From DATAPE01 sp034667545 (GTDB taxonomy: Bacteria; Actinomycetota; CADDZG01; WHSQ01), in the NCBI GenBank assembly GCA_034667545.1, contig JAXDJR010000064.1, forward strand, positions 1-57,872: a stretch of DNA of 57,872 nucleotides, in the 5' to 3' direction. The position numbers and the translations under genes are program-made. This document shows positions 27,689 through 35,234 of this stretch, piece by piece. Below the pieces are notes generated by a model, which searched no databases, was not told where the DNA came from, and saw nothing but the letters and a program-made list of their open reading frames with translations. The stretch's first letter is position 1. Every line of letters begins with the position of its first letter.

Positions 27689-28879
27689 TCAGTCGGGAAG
27701 CAATGGCACTTCTAAGCCTGGGTTTCTACCGAGGAGCACGGCCCGGGTGATCGCAGCGGGTCCGAACCGATCACGCAGGTCGTCGAGAGCGGTGTCGAGG
27801 GCGTCGAAGCGGTGACGGTCGAGGGGTAAGGCCAGTTGGATGGCGGCGTTGTCCCACAGGTTGGTAAGGGATAGTCCGATGAGGGTGATGCCCCGACTCT
27901 CGATCATGGGAGTGGCCTCGTCCATAAGTGCACGTGCCGCAGACAGGATTGTGGAGGTCTGTGCCGTTAACTCCGGCAGCGTGTGCGAGCGCGTCGCACG
28001 CGAGAGGTCGTCGAACCGCAACCGGAGAACCACCGTGCGACACACTCGACGCGCAGTCCGAAGGCGCCGGACCAGACGGTCGACGAGACCGACCAGGGTC
28101 GTGTCGACAGAGCCCGCCGATTTGGGTTGACGGCCGATCGAGCGCTGCGCTCCGATCGAGCGTCTACGCCGGCCGACCTGGACCGGTCGAGGATCGCGAT
28201 TGTGGGCGAGCGCGTGCAGGTGCCGGCCGGGGCCCCGTCCGAGCATACGAACCAACCTCGCCTCGCCGGCGTGGGCAACTTGAGAGACGGTCTCGATCCC
28301 CTCGCTGCGGAGCTTTTTCGAGGTCACCAGCCCCACTCCCCAGAGTCGCTCGACTGCGAGCGGGTGGAGAAAGGCAAGCTCGCGATGCGGCGGCACCACA
28401 AGCAAGCCGTCGGGTTTGGCAACGCCGCTTGCCACTTTCGCCAGGAACTTGGTCCTCGCCACTCCGACCGAGACCCGCAGACCGACCCGTTCGAGTACCT
28501 CTCGCCGCAGCCGGATAGCGATATCAGTGGGCGACCCCGCAAGTCGCCACAGCCCGTGGACGTCGAGGAACGCCTCATCGATCGACAATCCCTCAACCAG
28601 TGCCGACGTATCGTGAAAGACGTCGAACAACGCCTTGCTCGCCTCGGAGTAGGTGGACATGCGTGGCGAGACGACGACCGCCTGAGGGCACAAGCGGCGA
28701 GCCCGGGCTCCCGTCATAGCGGTTCGCACGCCGTAGGCCTTGGCCTCGTAACTTGCCGCGAGGACGACGCCGGCTCCCACGATGACGGGACGGCCCCGCA
28801 ATCGGGGGTCATCTCGCTGCTCGACCGACGCGTAGAACGCGTCCACATCGGCGTGCAGGATCGCCGGCTCTGCCTCCAT
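27689..28879 (-). CDS. dinB: DNA polymerase IV (Y-family translesion polymerase)
   Basis: An error-prone translesion polymerase of 396 residues. The catalytic acidic residues are in ILHADVDAFYASVEQ and LSIDEAFLDVHG; the steric gate segment is DVDAFYASV; PVIVGAGVVLAASYEAKAYG is typical. Helix-hairpin-helix region GVGLVTSKKLRSEGIETV. Near the C-terminus QLALPL matches the beta-clamp-binding motif. A perfect LexA-type palindrome ends one base before the ATG, so the gene should be SOS-induced and its mRNA may have almost no leader. Its 3' end faces the reductase at 27032. Confidence 0.95.
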   Translation of the reverse strand: MEAEPAILHADVDAFYASVEQRDDPRLRGRPVIVGAGVVLAASYEAKAYGVRTAMTGARARRLCPQAVVVSPRMSTYSEASKALFDVFHDTSALVEGLSIDEAFLDVHGLWRLAGSPTDIAIRLRREVLERVGLRVSVGVARTKFLAKVASGVAKPDGLLVVPPHRELAFLHPLAVERLWGVGLVTSKKLRSEGIETVSQVAHAGEARLVRMLGRGPGRHLHALAHNRDPRPVQVGRRRRSIGAQRSIGRQPKSAGSVDTTLVGLVDRLVRRLRTARRVCRTVVLRLRFDDLSRATRSHTLPELTAQTSTILSAARALMDEATPMIESRGITLIGLSLTNLWDNAAIQLALPLDRHRFDALDTALDDLRDRFGPAAITRAVLLGRNPGLEVPLLPD

Positions 28880-28893
28880 CGAACATATGTTCG
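28880..28893 (-). promoter_or_regulatory. LexA-binding SOS box of dinB
   Basis: CGAACATATGTTCG is a perfect 14-bp palindrome that matches the actinobacterial/Gram-positive LexA consensus CGAAC-N4-GTTCG. It directly abuts the dinB start codon at 28879, so LexA would block the start site itself. Confidence 0.85.
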
Positions 28894-29134
28894 CATACTG
28901 GGAAGAGGCTCCGGTTGATCGCTCGCCCCTAAGGCGAGCGGTGATTCTCGACCCACCGATGAATTGGGCCTTTCTTCACGGTCATATGTGTGAGACAAAC
29001 CAAGGAAGCCGTGGGAGAAGCGCGTACGCCCAACGGTTAGGAAGGAGAGCCTCAGACGAAGGTCGAGCAGATTTCGAGTTAGGCAGCGCATTCCCAGGAC
29101 CAACGTGTGTATCCATCAACGGTAAGGAGGAGAG
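28894..29134. other. Divergent intergenic region dinB / VOC gene
   Basis: About 240 bases between divergent genes. It holds the upstream part of the dinB promoter and a hairpin CGCTCGCC-cctaa-GGCGAGCG at 28920-28940. The ribosome-binding site AAGGAGGAGAG of the VOC gene is near 29122-29132. I see no other gene. Confidence 0.5.
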
Positions 29135-29488
29135 ATGCCGGACCCGGTTATCCACTTCGAGATCATCAGCCCGCAGGCCGAGAAGCTGCATTCCTTTTAT
29201 TCCGACGTGTTCGGGTGGAAGGTCGACACCAACAACCCCGTGAACTACGGCATCGTCGACAACGGTGGCGAGGGGATCAATGGCGGTATCGGGGGAGTCA
29301 TGGATCATGACTACGCCGGCCACGTGACGTTCTACATCTCGGTCGCCGACCCCGCCGAGACACTCAGGAAGATCGAGTCTCTGGGCGGAAAGACTGTGAT
29401 GGAACCGGCCGAGATTCCGGGGGCCGGCACCACGATCGCTCAGTTCACAGATCCCGCAGGTAATCTGATCGGGCTTACCAAGTCCTGA
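29135..29488 (+). CDS. VOC (glyoxalase/bleomycin-resistance) family protein
   Basis: A single VOC-superfamily domain of 117 residues with a strong ribosome-binding site. VIHFEIISPQAEKLHSFYSD opens the first beta-alpha-beta module; FGWKVD, VTFYISVADPAETLRKIESL and FTDPAGNLIGL complete it. Conserved His and Glu positions could form a metal site in a dimer. Such small proteins include glyoxalase-like enzymes and antibiotic-binding proteins; the exact activity cannot be assigned. Confidence 0.88.
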   Translation: MPDPVIHFEIISPQAEKLHSFYSDVFGWKVDTNNPVNYGIVDNGGEGINGGIGGVMDHDYAGHVTFYISVADPAETLRKIESLGGKTVMEPAEIPGAGTTIAQFTDPAGNLIGLTKS

Positions 29489-29644
29489 GAGGATCCTTGT
29501 GCGATCTGTCATTGGACCTGGCGTCAGGTTGGCCCCCGCCGTACGTGACAGGCAGCTTTTGCAACACGACCACAGTGAGGGCCGGCGTGATTCTCCCGGC
29601 CCCGCCGGTCTACTCTCTGAGCCCAACTGGAGGAGGCGTTCGCT

Positions 29645-30658
29645 ATGGCCAAGCTCGCAACAGATGACTTAGCCGAACGCGCGCCTGGGTCCTCATCCCG
29701 CAACCTCGAGCTTCAGCTCGAGCAGCATCGTGTCGAGCTGACCGCTTACGCCTACCGCATGCTGGGCTCATCCTTCGAGGCGGAGGATGCCGTGCAGGAG
29801 ACTTTGCTGCGGGCTTGGCGCAGCCTGGACCGTTTCGAGGGGCGCGCTGCCCTTCGCACGTGGCTCTATCAGATCGCCACGAACGTGTGCCTGGACATGT
29901 TGAAAAGCCGGCAGCGGCGCGCCCGGCCGATGGACCTTGGCCCCCCGCAACCTGCCGACTCGCCTCTGGGCGACCAGCTACCCGAGGTCACGTGGCTCGA
30001 GCCCATTCCCGACGGGCGCGTCCTCCCCAACGATGCCGACCCCGCCGAGCTCACGCTCTCGAGAGAGTCCATCAAGCTGGCTTTCGTAGCCGCCCTCCAG
30101 CATCTGCCTCCGCGGCAGCGGGCGGTCCTGATCCTGCGCGAGGTGCTGCGCTGGAAGGCAACCGAGGTCGCGGCCTTGCTCGAAACCTCCGTCGCTTCCG
30201 TCAACAGCGCCCTGCAGCGCGCTCGAATGACGCTGGCTGCGAACGAAGTCACCGAAGATGTTCCGCCGGCATCGATGGACGAGGAGCAACGGCAGCTGTT
30301 AGCGCGCTACGTCGACGCTTTCGAGCGTTACGACATGGATGCCCTGACCTCGCTGCTGCACGAGGATGCGACCTGGAGCATGCCCCCTTATCCGCTGTGG
30401 CTGCAGGGACATCTCGACATCCGGCGGTTCTGCATGGGAACGGGTATCGGCTGTCAAGGTTCCCGGCTGATACCGACCTCTGCCAATGGATCGCCGGCCT
30501 TCGGCCAGTACAAGCCGAGCGCCTCGGGGGCCGGATACGAACCGTGGTCCCTCCAGGTCCTCGAGATGGCAGACGGAGACATCACAGGGATCTGCTTCTT
30601 TCTCGACACCGAGCGGTTCTTCCCGATGTTCGGTCTACCGCCGAAGCCCGACGCTTAA
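29645..30658 (+). CDS. ECF sigma factor with SnoaL-like C-terminal domain (SigG/SigX5 type)
   Basis: Sigma-70 family factor of 337 residues after GGAGGAGG. Region 2 (about 30-95): YRMLGSSFEAEDAVQETLLR, FEGRAALRTWLYQIATNVCL. Region 4 (about 145-200): LQHLPPRQRAVLILREVLRW, LETSVASVNSALQRARM. The last 120 residues form a SnoaL/NTF2-like domain (ARYVDAFERYDMDALTSLLH, ATWSMPPYP), which places it in the group with a fused regulatory tail (TIGR02960-like, Mycobacterium SigG). No anti-sigma factor gene is adjacent; the tail may play that part. Its stop overlaps the convergent STAS gene as TTAA. Confidence 0.93.
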   Translation: MAKLATDDLAERAPGSSSRNLELQLEQHRVELTAYAYRMLGSSFEAEDAVQETLLRAWRSLDRFEGRAALRTWLYQIATNVCLDMLKSRQRRARPMDLGPPQPADSPLGDQLPEVTWLEPIPDGRVLPNDADPAELTLSRESIKLAFVAALQHLPPRQRAVLILREVLRWKATEVAALLETSVASVNSALQRARMTLAANEVTEDVPPASMDEEQRQLLARYVDAFERYDMDALTSLLHEDATWSMPPYPLWLQGHLDIRRFCMGTGIGCQGSRLIPTSANGSPAFGQYKPSASGAGYEPWSLQVLEMADGDITGICFFLDTERFFPMFGLPPKPDA

Positions 30659-30996
30659 GTACAGAGTTCCACGACATTACTGAGGCCGACGAACTCGAGT
30701 AGCTCTCGAAGTTCTGCTGAAGCGCCGCGAACCCGGAGCAGGACCCCTTCTTGCTGCCCGATGAGCTCGAACCGGGCTAAGGCATCCACGCTCTCGAGCT
30801 GCGGACCCATCAGACTGCTCACATCGCACTCGATCAGGAACGCATCGCTGGCCCACAAGCACCGGCGAAAGCGATCGCTTAATCCCTGCAGATCGGCGCG
30901 GCTTATCGGGCCGCGGACAACGAACGTTATCCTTGAGCGGGAAGGCGGCCGTGATCGTGCGTCCGTTCCCTGCACGATTCGATCATGACCGGTCAC
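30655..30996 (-). CDS. STAS-domain protein (anti-sigma antagonist-like)
   Basis: A 113-residue protein with a divergent STAS fold. I chose GTG 30996 because AAAGGAGG sits 5 bases upstream; an ATG at 31011 lies in front of that site. ITFVVRGPISRADLQGLSDR, FLIECDVSSLMGPQLESVDA and LRVRGASAELRELLEFVGLS follow the pattern strand-helix-strand-helix, including the CDVSSL segment where the phosphorylatable Ser of SpoIIAA-type proteins lies. It overlaps the sigma gene convergently by three bases. A link to sigma regulation is suggestive but such proteins usually control sigma-B-like, not ECF, factors. Confidence 0.75.
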   Translation of the reverse strand: MTGHDRIVQGTDARSRPPSRSRITFVVRGPISRADLQGLSDRFRRCLWASDAFLIECDVSSLMGPQLESVDALARFELIGQQEGVLLRVRGASAELRELLEFVGLSNVVELCT

Positions 30997-31151
30997 CAGT
31001 CCTCCTTTCACGTCCCTTTAGGGTGAGACAAGTCGCTGGTGTGAAACTCATCGCGGCGACCGATGAGTTTTTCGGCGTTGGGACGTCCTAGCTTTTCGGG
31101 ACAGAGACGTCGGGACGGACGGCGAAGTGCCCCAACCAAAAGGAGTGACGG

Positions 31152-32165
31152 ATGGATTACATGATTCGAACCGAGGGCCTCGTCAAGCGCTACGGAAAAG
31201 TGATAGCGCTCGACGGCCTCGATCTGGCGGTTCCGCAGGCGACCGTTCTCGGGTTGCTGGGCCCCAACGGAGCGGGTAAGACCACCGCGGTCCGGATATT
31301 GACCACTTTGCTCGAGGCCGACGAGGGTATCGCTGAGGTGGCCGGTCTCGATGTTCGAACGCACCCCGATGAAGTGAGAAGGCGGATAGGTCTCTCCGGA
31401 CAGAACGTCGCCGTCGACGAACATCTGACCGGATACGAGAACCTCGAGATGGTGGGCCGCCTGTACCACATGGGCCGCAACAAGTCTCGTGCCCGAGCGC
31501 GCGGGCTGCTCGATGAGTTTGACCTATCGGATGCGAGCGATCGGCCCGCGAAGACCTATTCAGGTGGAATGCGTCGCCGTCTCGACTTGGCGGCAGCCCT
31601 TGTCGCCAAACCGGACGTGCTGTTCCTGGACGAGCCGACCACTGGACTCGACCCTCGGAGCCGGATACAGATGTGGGAGACCATCCAGGAGTTGGTGGCG
31701 GTTGGATCGACCGTGCTCCTAACTACCCAGTACATGGAGGAGGCCGACCGGCTGGCCAACGACATCCTCGTGGTGGATCACGGCCGGAGGATCGCTCACG
31801 GCACACCTGACGAATTGAAGACGCAGATAGGCGGAGAGCGCGTGGAGATGGTCCTGGCAGACAATGCCGACTTGGCTCCCGCTCACACGATCCTTGCCGG
31901 AATAGCGGTGGGTGAAGTCAGGGTTGGCGAGCAGGACCGCAGTCTCACTGCTGCAGTGACCGACGGAGCGAGAGCTCTTCAGCAAGTTCTGCTCCGCTTC
32001 GCAGATGCAAATATCCATGTTGTCGATGTCGGGCTTCGGCGTCCCACTCTCGACGACGTGTTCCTGACACTGACCGGTCACGCGGCTGAAGAAGACGTCT
32101 CTCGCGCCGATGACGAGTCCAAGCATGAGCCCGAGGATGCCAGGCATAAGGAGGCTGTCAGATGA
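31152..32165 (+). CDS. ABC exporter ATPase, DrrA type
   Basis: Nucleotide-binding subunit of a two-gene exporter, 337 residues after AAGGAG. Walker A LLGPNGAGKTTAVRILTTLL, signature YSGGMRRRLDLAAALVAKP, Walker B VLFLDEPTTGLDPRSR, then QYMEEADRLANDILVVDHGR, the DrrA hallmark. The C-terminal domain LRRPTLDDVFLTLTGHAAEE is also DrrA-like. It overlaps the permease by ATGA. The substrate is unknown; naming after daunorubicin resistance reflects family only. Confidence 0.94.
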   Translation: MDYMIRTEGLVKRYGKVIALDGLDLAVPQATVLGLLGPNGAGKTTAVRILTTLLEADEGIAEVAGLDVRTHPDEVRRRIGLSGQNVAVDEHLTGYENLEMVGRLYHMGRNKSRARARGLLDEFDLSDASDRPAKTYSGGMRRRLDLAAALVAKPDVLFLDEPTTGLDPRSRIQMWETIQELVAVGSTVLLTTQYMEEADRLANDILVVDHGRRIAHGTPDELKTQIGGERVEMVLADNADLAPAHTILAGIAVGEVRVGEQDRSLTAAVTDGARALQQVLLRFADANIHVVDVGLRRPTLDDVFLTLTGHAAEEDVSRADDESKHEPEDARHKEAVR

Positions 32166-32965
32166 GTCAAGTAGCCCTAGCGTTCGCGGATGGCGCCGTT
32201 GTCGCAAAGAGAAACCTGATCAAGATCGTGCGCGTTCCAGAAATCTTGATGTTCACCACGATGTCGCCCATCATGTTCGTGCTGCTCTTCGGCTACGTCT
32301 TCGGCAGCTCGATCCATCTCCCGGGCGTCAACTATCGCGAATACCTGATCGGTGGCATCTTCGTTCAGACAGTGGTCTTCGGGGCGGGGTTTACGGGTTC
32401 GGGCCTTGCCGAAGATATGACGAAGGGCATCATCGATAGGTTTCGCTCGCTGCCTATGGCTCGGTCGGCGGTGCTGCTGGGCCGAACGGGCAGCGACGTG
32501 CTGTACAACTCGATCTCCATCGCAGTCATGTCGATAACAGGGCTGCTGGTGGGATGGCGGATCCGGACTGGAGTGATCCAGGCGATAGGAGGTTTCCTTC
32601 TGCTACTCCTGTTCTCCTACGCCATCTCTTGGATCATGGGCTATGTCGGACTGAAGGTAGCCAGTGTGCAGGTGTTCCAAAATGCCTCTTTCATGTTCAT
32701 CTTCCCTGTGACCTTCGTGGCCAACACGTTCGTGCGAGGAGATCTTCTGCCGGGACCTTTGAAAACTTTCGCTAATTGGAATCCTGTGTCTTCAGTTGCC
32801 CAGGCCACTCGCGAGGCGTTCGGGAATACGGGAAATCTCCCCGTTCCGAACGTGTGGTCGATGCGCAACCCGGTCGTCTATTCGCTGATCTGGATCGCAC
32901 TCATCCTGGCTGTCTTCGTACCTCTGTCCGTGCGGCAGTACGAACGAGCGACACTCAAGGACTGA
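32162..32965 (+). CDS. ABC-2 type exporter permease, DrrB type
   Basis: Membrane subunit paired with the ATPase at 31152 (267 residues). The cytoplasmic N-terminus RNLIKIVRVPEILMFTTMSP runs into six predicted helices. FRSLPMARSAVLLGRTGSDV is the conserved DrrB/ABC-2 loop, and LPGPLKTFANWNPVSSVAQA precedes the last helices. It overlaps the ATPase by four bases. A TipA-like MerR gene follows on the same strand after about 65-90 bases. Confidence 0.93.
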   Translation: MSQVALAFADGAVVAKRNLIKIVRVPEILMFTTMSPIMFVLLFGYVFGSSIHLPGVNYREYLIGGIFVQTVVFGAGFTGSGLAEDMTKGIIDRFRSLPMARSAVLLGRTGSDVLYNSISIAVMSITGLLVGWRIRTGVIQAIGGFLLLLLFSYAISWIMGYVGLKVASVQVFQNASFMFIFPVTFVANTFVRGDLLPGPLKTFANWNPVSSVAQATREAFGNTGNLPVPNVWSMRNPVVYSLIWIALILAVFVPLSVRQYERATLKD

Positions 32966-33057
32966 GCACCCGCCAGAGCGCGTGGGACCGCTTGACCCTT
33001 ACGCACCGTCAGGGTTGATGCTGAATATCGATGCACGCGGATGAGGAGATGCTCTGG

Positions 33058-33846
33058 ATGGCAGGACCCGATGGTGAGCTGACCTATTCGGTCGGTCAAG
33101 TCGCAGGGTTGACCGGTGTGACGGTCCGGTCGCTGCATCACTACGATGCGATCGGTCTGCTCGCTCCTAGCGGGAGGAGCGGAGCGGGATATCGGCTCTA
33201 TGACCCCTCGGACCTTGAACGCCTGCAACAGATCCTGTTCTATCGGGAGCTTGGATTCTCGCTTGAGGATATCGGGGCCATCCTGAGCGACCCGGCGATG
33301 GATCCTGGAGCGCACTTGCTTCGGCAGCACGGACTTCTCACCGAACGGATCGAACGACTGCAAGCGATGGTAGTGGCTATCGAGTATGCGATGGAGGTGC
33401 AACGGATGGGGATATCACTGACGCCAGAGGAGCGCTTCGAGGTATTCGGAGATTGGTCTCCGGGCGACTACGCCGGCGAATCCAAAGAGCGATGGGGCGA
33501 CAGTGACGCCTACGTCCAATCGCAGAGACGAACATCGGGCTATACGAAAGAGGACTGGCTGGAGATCAAGCAAGAGGCTGGGGATATAGACGAGCATTTC
33601 GTCTCGGCATTCAGCGCCGGAACTCCTGCCGACAGCGACGAAGCCATGGTCATCGCGGAAGAGCACCGCCAGCAGATCACTCGGAACTTCTACGACTGCA
33701 GCTACGGGATGCACTGCGGGCTTGCCGAGATGTTTGAAACCGACCCGCGCTTCCGAGCTCGCTACGAGGAGATCGCTCCGGGGCTTGCAGAGTACGTTGC
33801 GGCTGCTGTGCGTGCCAACGCCGATCGCGCAGAGCTGAACGGTTAG
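33058..33846 (+). CDS. MerR-family regulator with TipAS-like antibiotic-recognition domain
   Basis: MerR activator. N-terminal winged helix: YSVGQVAGLTGVTVRSLHHY, then GAGYRLYDPSDLERLQQILF and RELGFSLEDIGAIL. A coiled-coil dimer helix comes next. The C-terminal domain resembles TipAS, which binds thiopeptides and other drugs in TipA (WLEIKQEAGDIDEHFVSAFS, SYGMHCGLAEMFETDPRFRA). I chose ATG 33058 (GAGGAG 9 bases upstream); ATG 33031 would give 271 instead of 262 residues. Beside the DrrAB-type exporter it likely induces that exporter when a drug binds. The stop is 3 bases from the convergent transporter gene. Confidence 0.9.
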   Translation: MAGPDGELTYSVGQVAGLTGVTVRSLHHYDAIGLLAPSGRSGAGYRLYDPSDLERLQQILFYRELGFSLEDIGAILSDPAMDPGAHLLRQHGLLTERIERLQAMVVAIEYAMEVQRMGISLTPEERFEVFGDWSPGDYAGESKERWGDSDAYVQSQRRTSGYTKEDWLEIKQEAGDIDEHFVSAFSAGTPADSDEAMVIAEEHRQQITRNFYDCSYGMHCGLAEMFETDPRFRARYEEIAPGLAEYVAAAVRANADRAELNG

Positions 33847-33849
33847 GGG

Positions 33850-34374
33850 TCAGCAGCAGTCTTTCTCAGCCCACGCCTCCCTACCCTCCCGGAACGCGAA
33901 TACGGCTATGCCAAGGCCGGCGACAGGGTCGGCCCACCACCAGCCGAAGGCAGCATTTAGCGCCAATCCCGCGAGCAGAATGGCCGACAGGTAAGCGCAC
34001 AATGAAGACTCCGATGAATCGGCAACCAGCGCAGCATTTTTCATCTGGCCACCCAAGCGCTTCTTTGCTCTAGCGAGTGACGGCATGATGGCCAAAGCAA
34101 CGACGGCGATCGCGATACCAACGATCGAATGTTCAGGCTGCTGCTGGCGAGCGAGAGTGTAGATGGACTCGGCCGCGACGTAAGCCGCCAAAGCGTAGAG
34201 ACTTGCGCCGATCAAGCGGTGAGCCGTGTGGACTCGGTAGTCGTCGACGCTCCTTAGTTGCCAGAGAACCACCCCTGCCGCGCCGATCTCGATCACCGAG
34301 TCGAGGCCGAAGCCCGTCAGCGCGACCGAGTGCGCCGCGATCCCGGCAGCTATGGCAACCGTCTCGATAAGCAT
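33850..34374 (-). CDS. Cation diffusion facilitator-like transporter, N-terminus unclear
   Basis: A membrane protein of at least 174 residues of the CDF/cation-efflux superfamily. VALTGFGLDSVIEIGAAGVV carries the conserved Asp of the metal site, ALVADSSESSLCAYLSAILL the second pair (usually HxxxD/DxxxS), and WWWADPVAGLGIAVFAFREG ends the last helix. Homology continues upstream of the only ATG: the same frame encodes HKAIKLEYLTIGWMLIE, the usual start of the first helix in this group. From the stop near 34500 down to 34374 the frame has no ATG, GTG or TTG. A CTG at about 34435 after GGTGAGGGG is one candidate start. Metal unknown. Confidence 0.8.
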   Translation of the reverse strand: MLIETVAIAAGIAAHSVALTGFGLDSVIEIGAAGVVLWQLRSVDDYRVHTAHRLIGASLYALAAYVAAESIYTLARQQQPEHSIVGIAIAVVALAIMPSLARAKKRLGGQMKNAALVADSSESSLCAYLSAILLAGLALNAAFGWWWADPVAGLGIAVFAFREGREAWAEKDCC

Positions 34375-34469
34375 CCACCCGATCGTCAGGTACTCGAGCT
34401 TGATCGCCTTGTGTCGCTGCTCTGATGGGCTGGTCCCCAGCCCCTCACCGGTGGCTCCCGTAACTTGGC

Positions 34470-34976
34470 TCAGGAGGAAGGGCTCCCTTGGGCCTCGTAC
34501 TCACGCAGGTAGCCCTCGAAGAGCCGCTTGTGGCCCTCTTCTTCACGAAGGATGTCGATGATCATGTCCTGCGTGACGTAGTCGAAGCCATCACAGAATT
34601 GGATGATTCGGTTGTAGTGCTCGATGGCTCCGTTCTCTGCTTCGATGACTCCTTTGATGACGTGGACGATGTCGGTTTGCTGCTCCGGAGGCTGCAGGTA
34701 CTTCTGTTCGGGGGAGAAGGCGAGAGACCCCGGCACTATCCCGTACAGCTCTTTGATGCGGTGACCAAACAGTTGCGCATGATTGAGCTCTTCTTGGATG
34801 TCCTGTTGCAGCGAGGCAACGATCTCACGGGCGCGGATCCCATCGGGATTGATCGAGTTGGTCAAGTAGTTCATGACCGTCTCGATCTCCATCCAGTAAG
34901 CGGTGGTCAGAAGGTCCACGAGTTGGTTGCGCTTCGAGCGGTTGGCTTCGTCCAGTACGCCAGGTTGGCTGCTCAT
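34470..34976 (-). CDS. Ferritin-like diiron protein
   Basis: A 168-residue four-helix-bundle protein of the ferritin-like superfamily from ATG 34976, with GGAG upstream. The iron ligands are recognisable: TAYWMEIETVMNYL (Glu, helix A), QQDIQEELNHAQLFGHRI (ExxH, helix B), VIEAENGAIEHYNRIIQ (helix C) and LREEEGHKRLFEGYL (ExxH, helix D). Its likely role is oxidative-stress or iron handling; it is neither a canonical Dps nor a haem bacterioferritin as far as I can see. It ends about 30-90 bases before the CDF-like transporter on the same strand. Confidence 0.85.
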   Translation of the reverse strand: MSSQPGVLDEANRSKRNQLVDLLTTAYWMEIETVMNYLTNSINPDGIRAREIVASLQQDIQEELNHAQLFGHRIKELYGIVPGSLAFSPEQKYLQPPEQQTDIVHVIKGVIEAENGAIEHYNRIIQFCDGFDYVTQDMIIDILREEEGHKRLFEGYLREYEAQGSPSS

Positions 34977-35234
34977 CGATGGTCTCCTAGCCTCGGAAAA
35001 TTGAGTGTGATTAAGATACGACCGCCAGGGCACCTGCACTTTCTCGGTTCGTGTGCGGCCGACGGCAGGCCGGCATCGCTGCTGGGACGCCCACGTCCCC
35101 GTCCCAGAAGGACCGAAGGCGCTCGCCTGGGAAGCGGCACATGCGGGCCGGCGGAGGGCACGGCCCTCGGGGGTTGGCCCCCCTATCGGATGACAGGTCT
35201 GCCTCCTTTCGTCGCCCGGCCCCCGAAGGGCAGA
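34977..35234. other. Divergent intergenic region ferritin-like / response regulator-cyclase
   Basis: About 258 bases carrying promoters for the two divergent genes. It includes GC-rich self-complementary stretches around 35142-35190. I recognise no regulator site and no gene. Confidence 0.45.

Noticed and set aside
27983..28918. 311-residue plus-strand frame
   Set aside because: It is antisense to dinB, which has all polymerase IV motifs.
31152..32965. Daunorubicin resistance or an antibiotic biosynthetic cluster
   Set aside because: DrrAB similarity is only at family level and no biosynthetic genes are adjacent.
34488..35234. 249-residue N-terminal extension of the response regulator-cyclase frame
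   Set aside because: It lies antisense to the ferritin-like gene, shows no homology, and a proper start with a ribosome-binding site exists at 35235.
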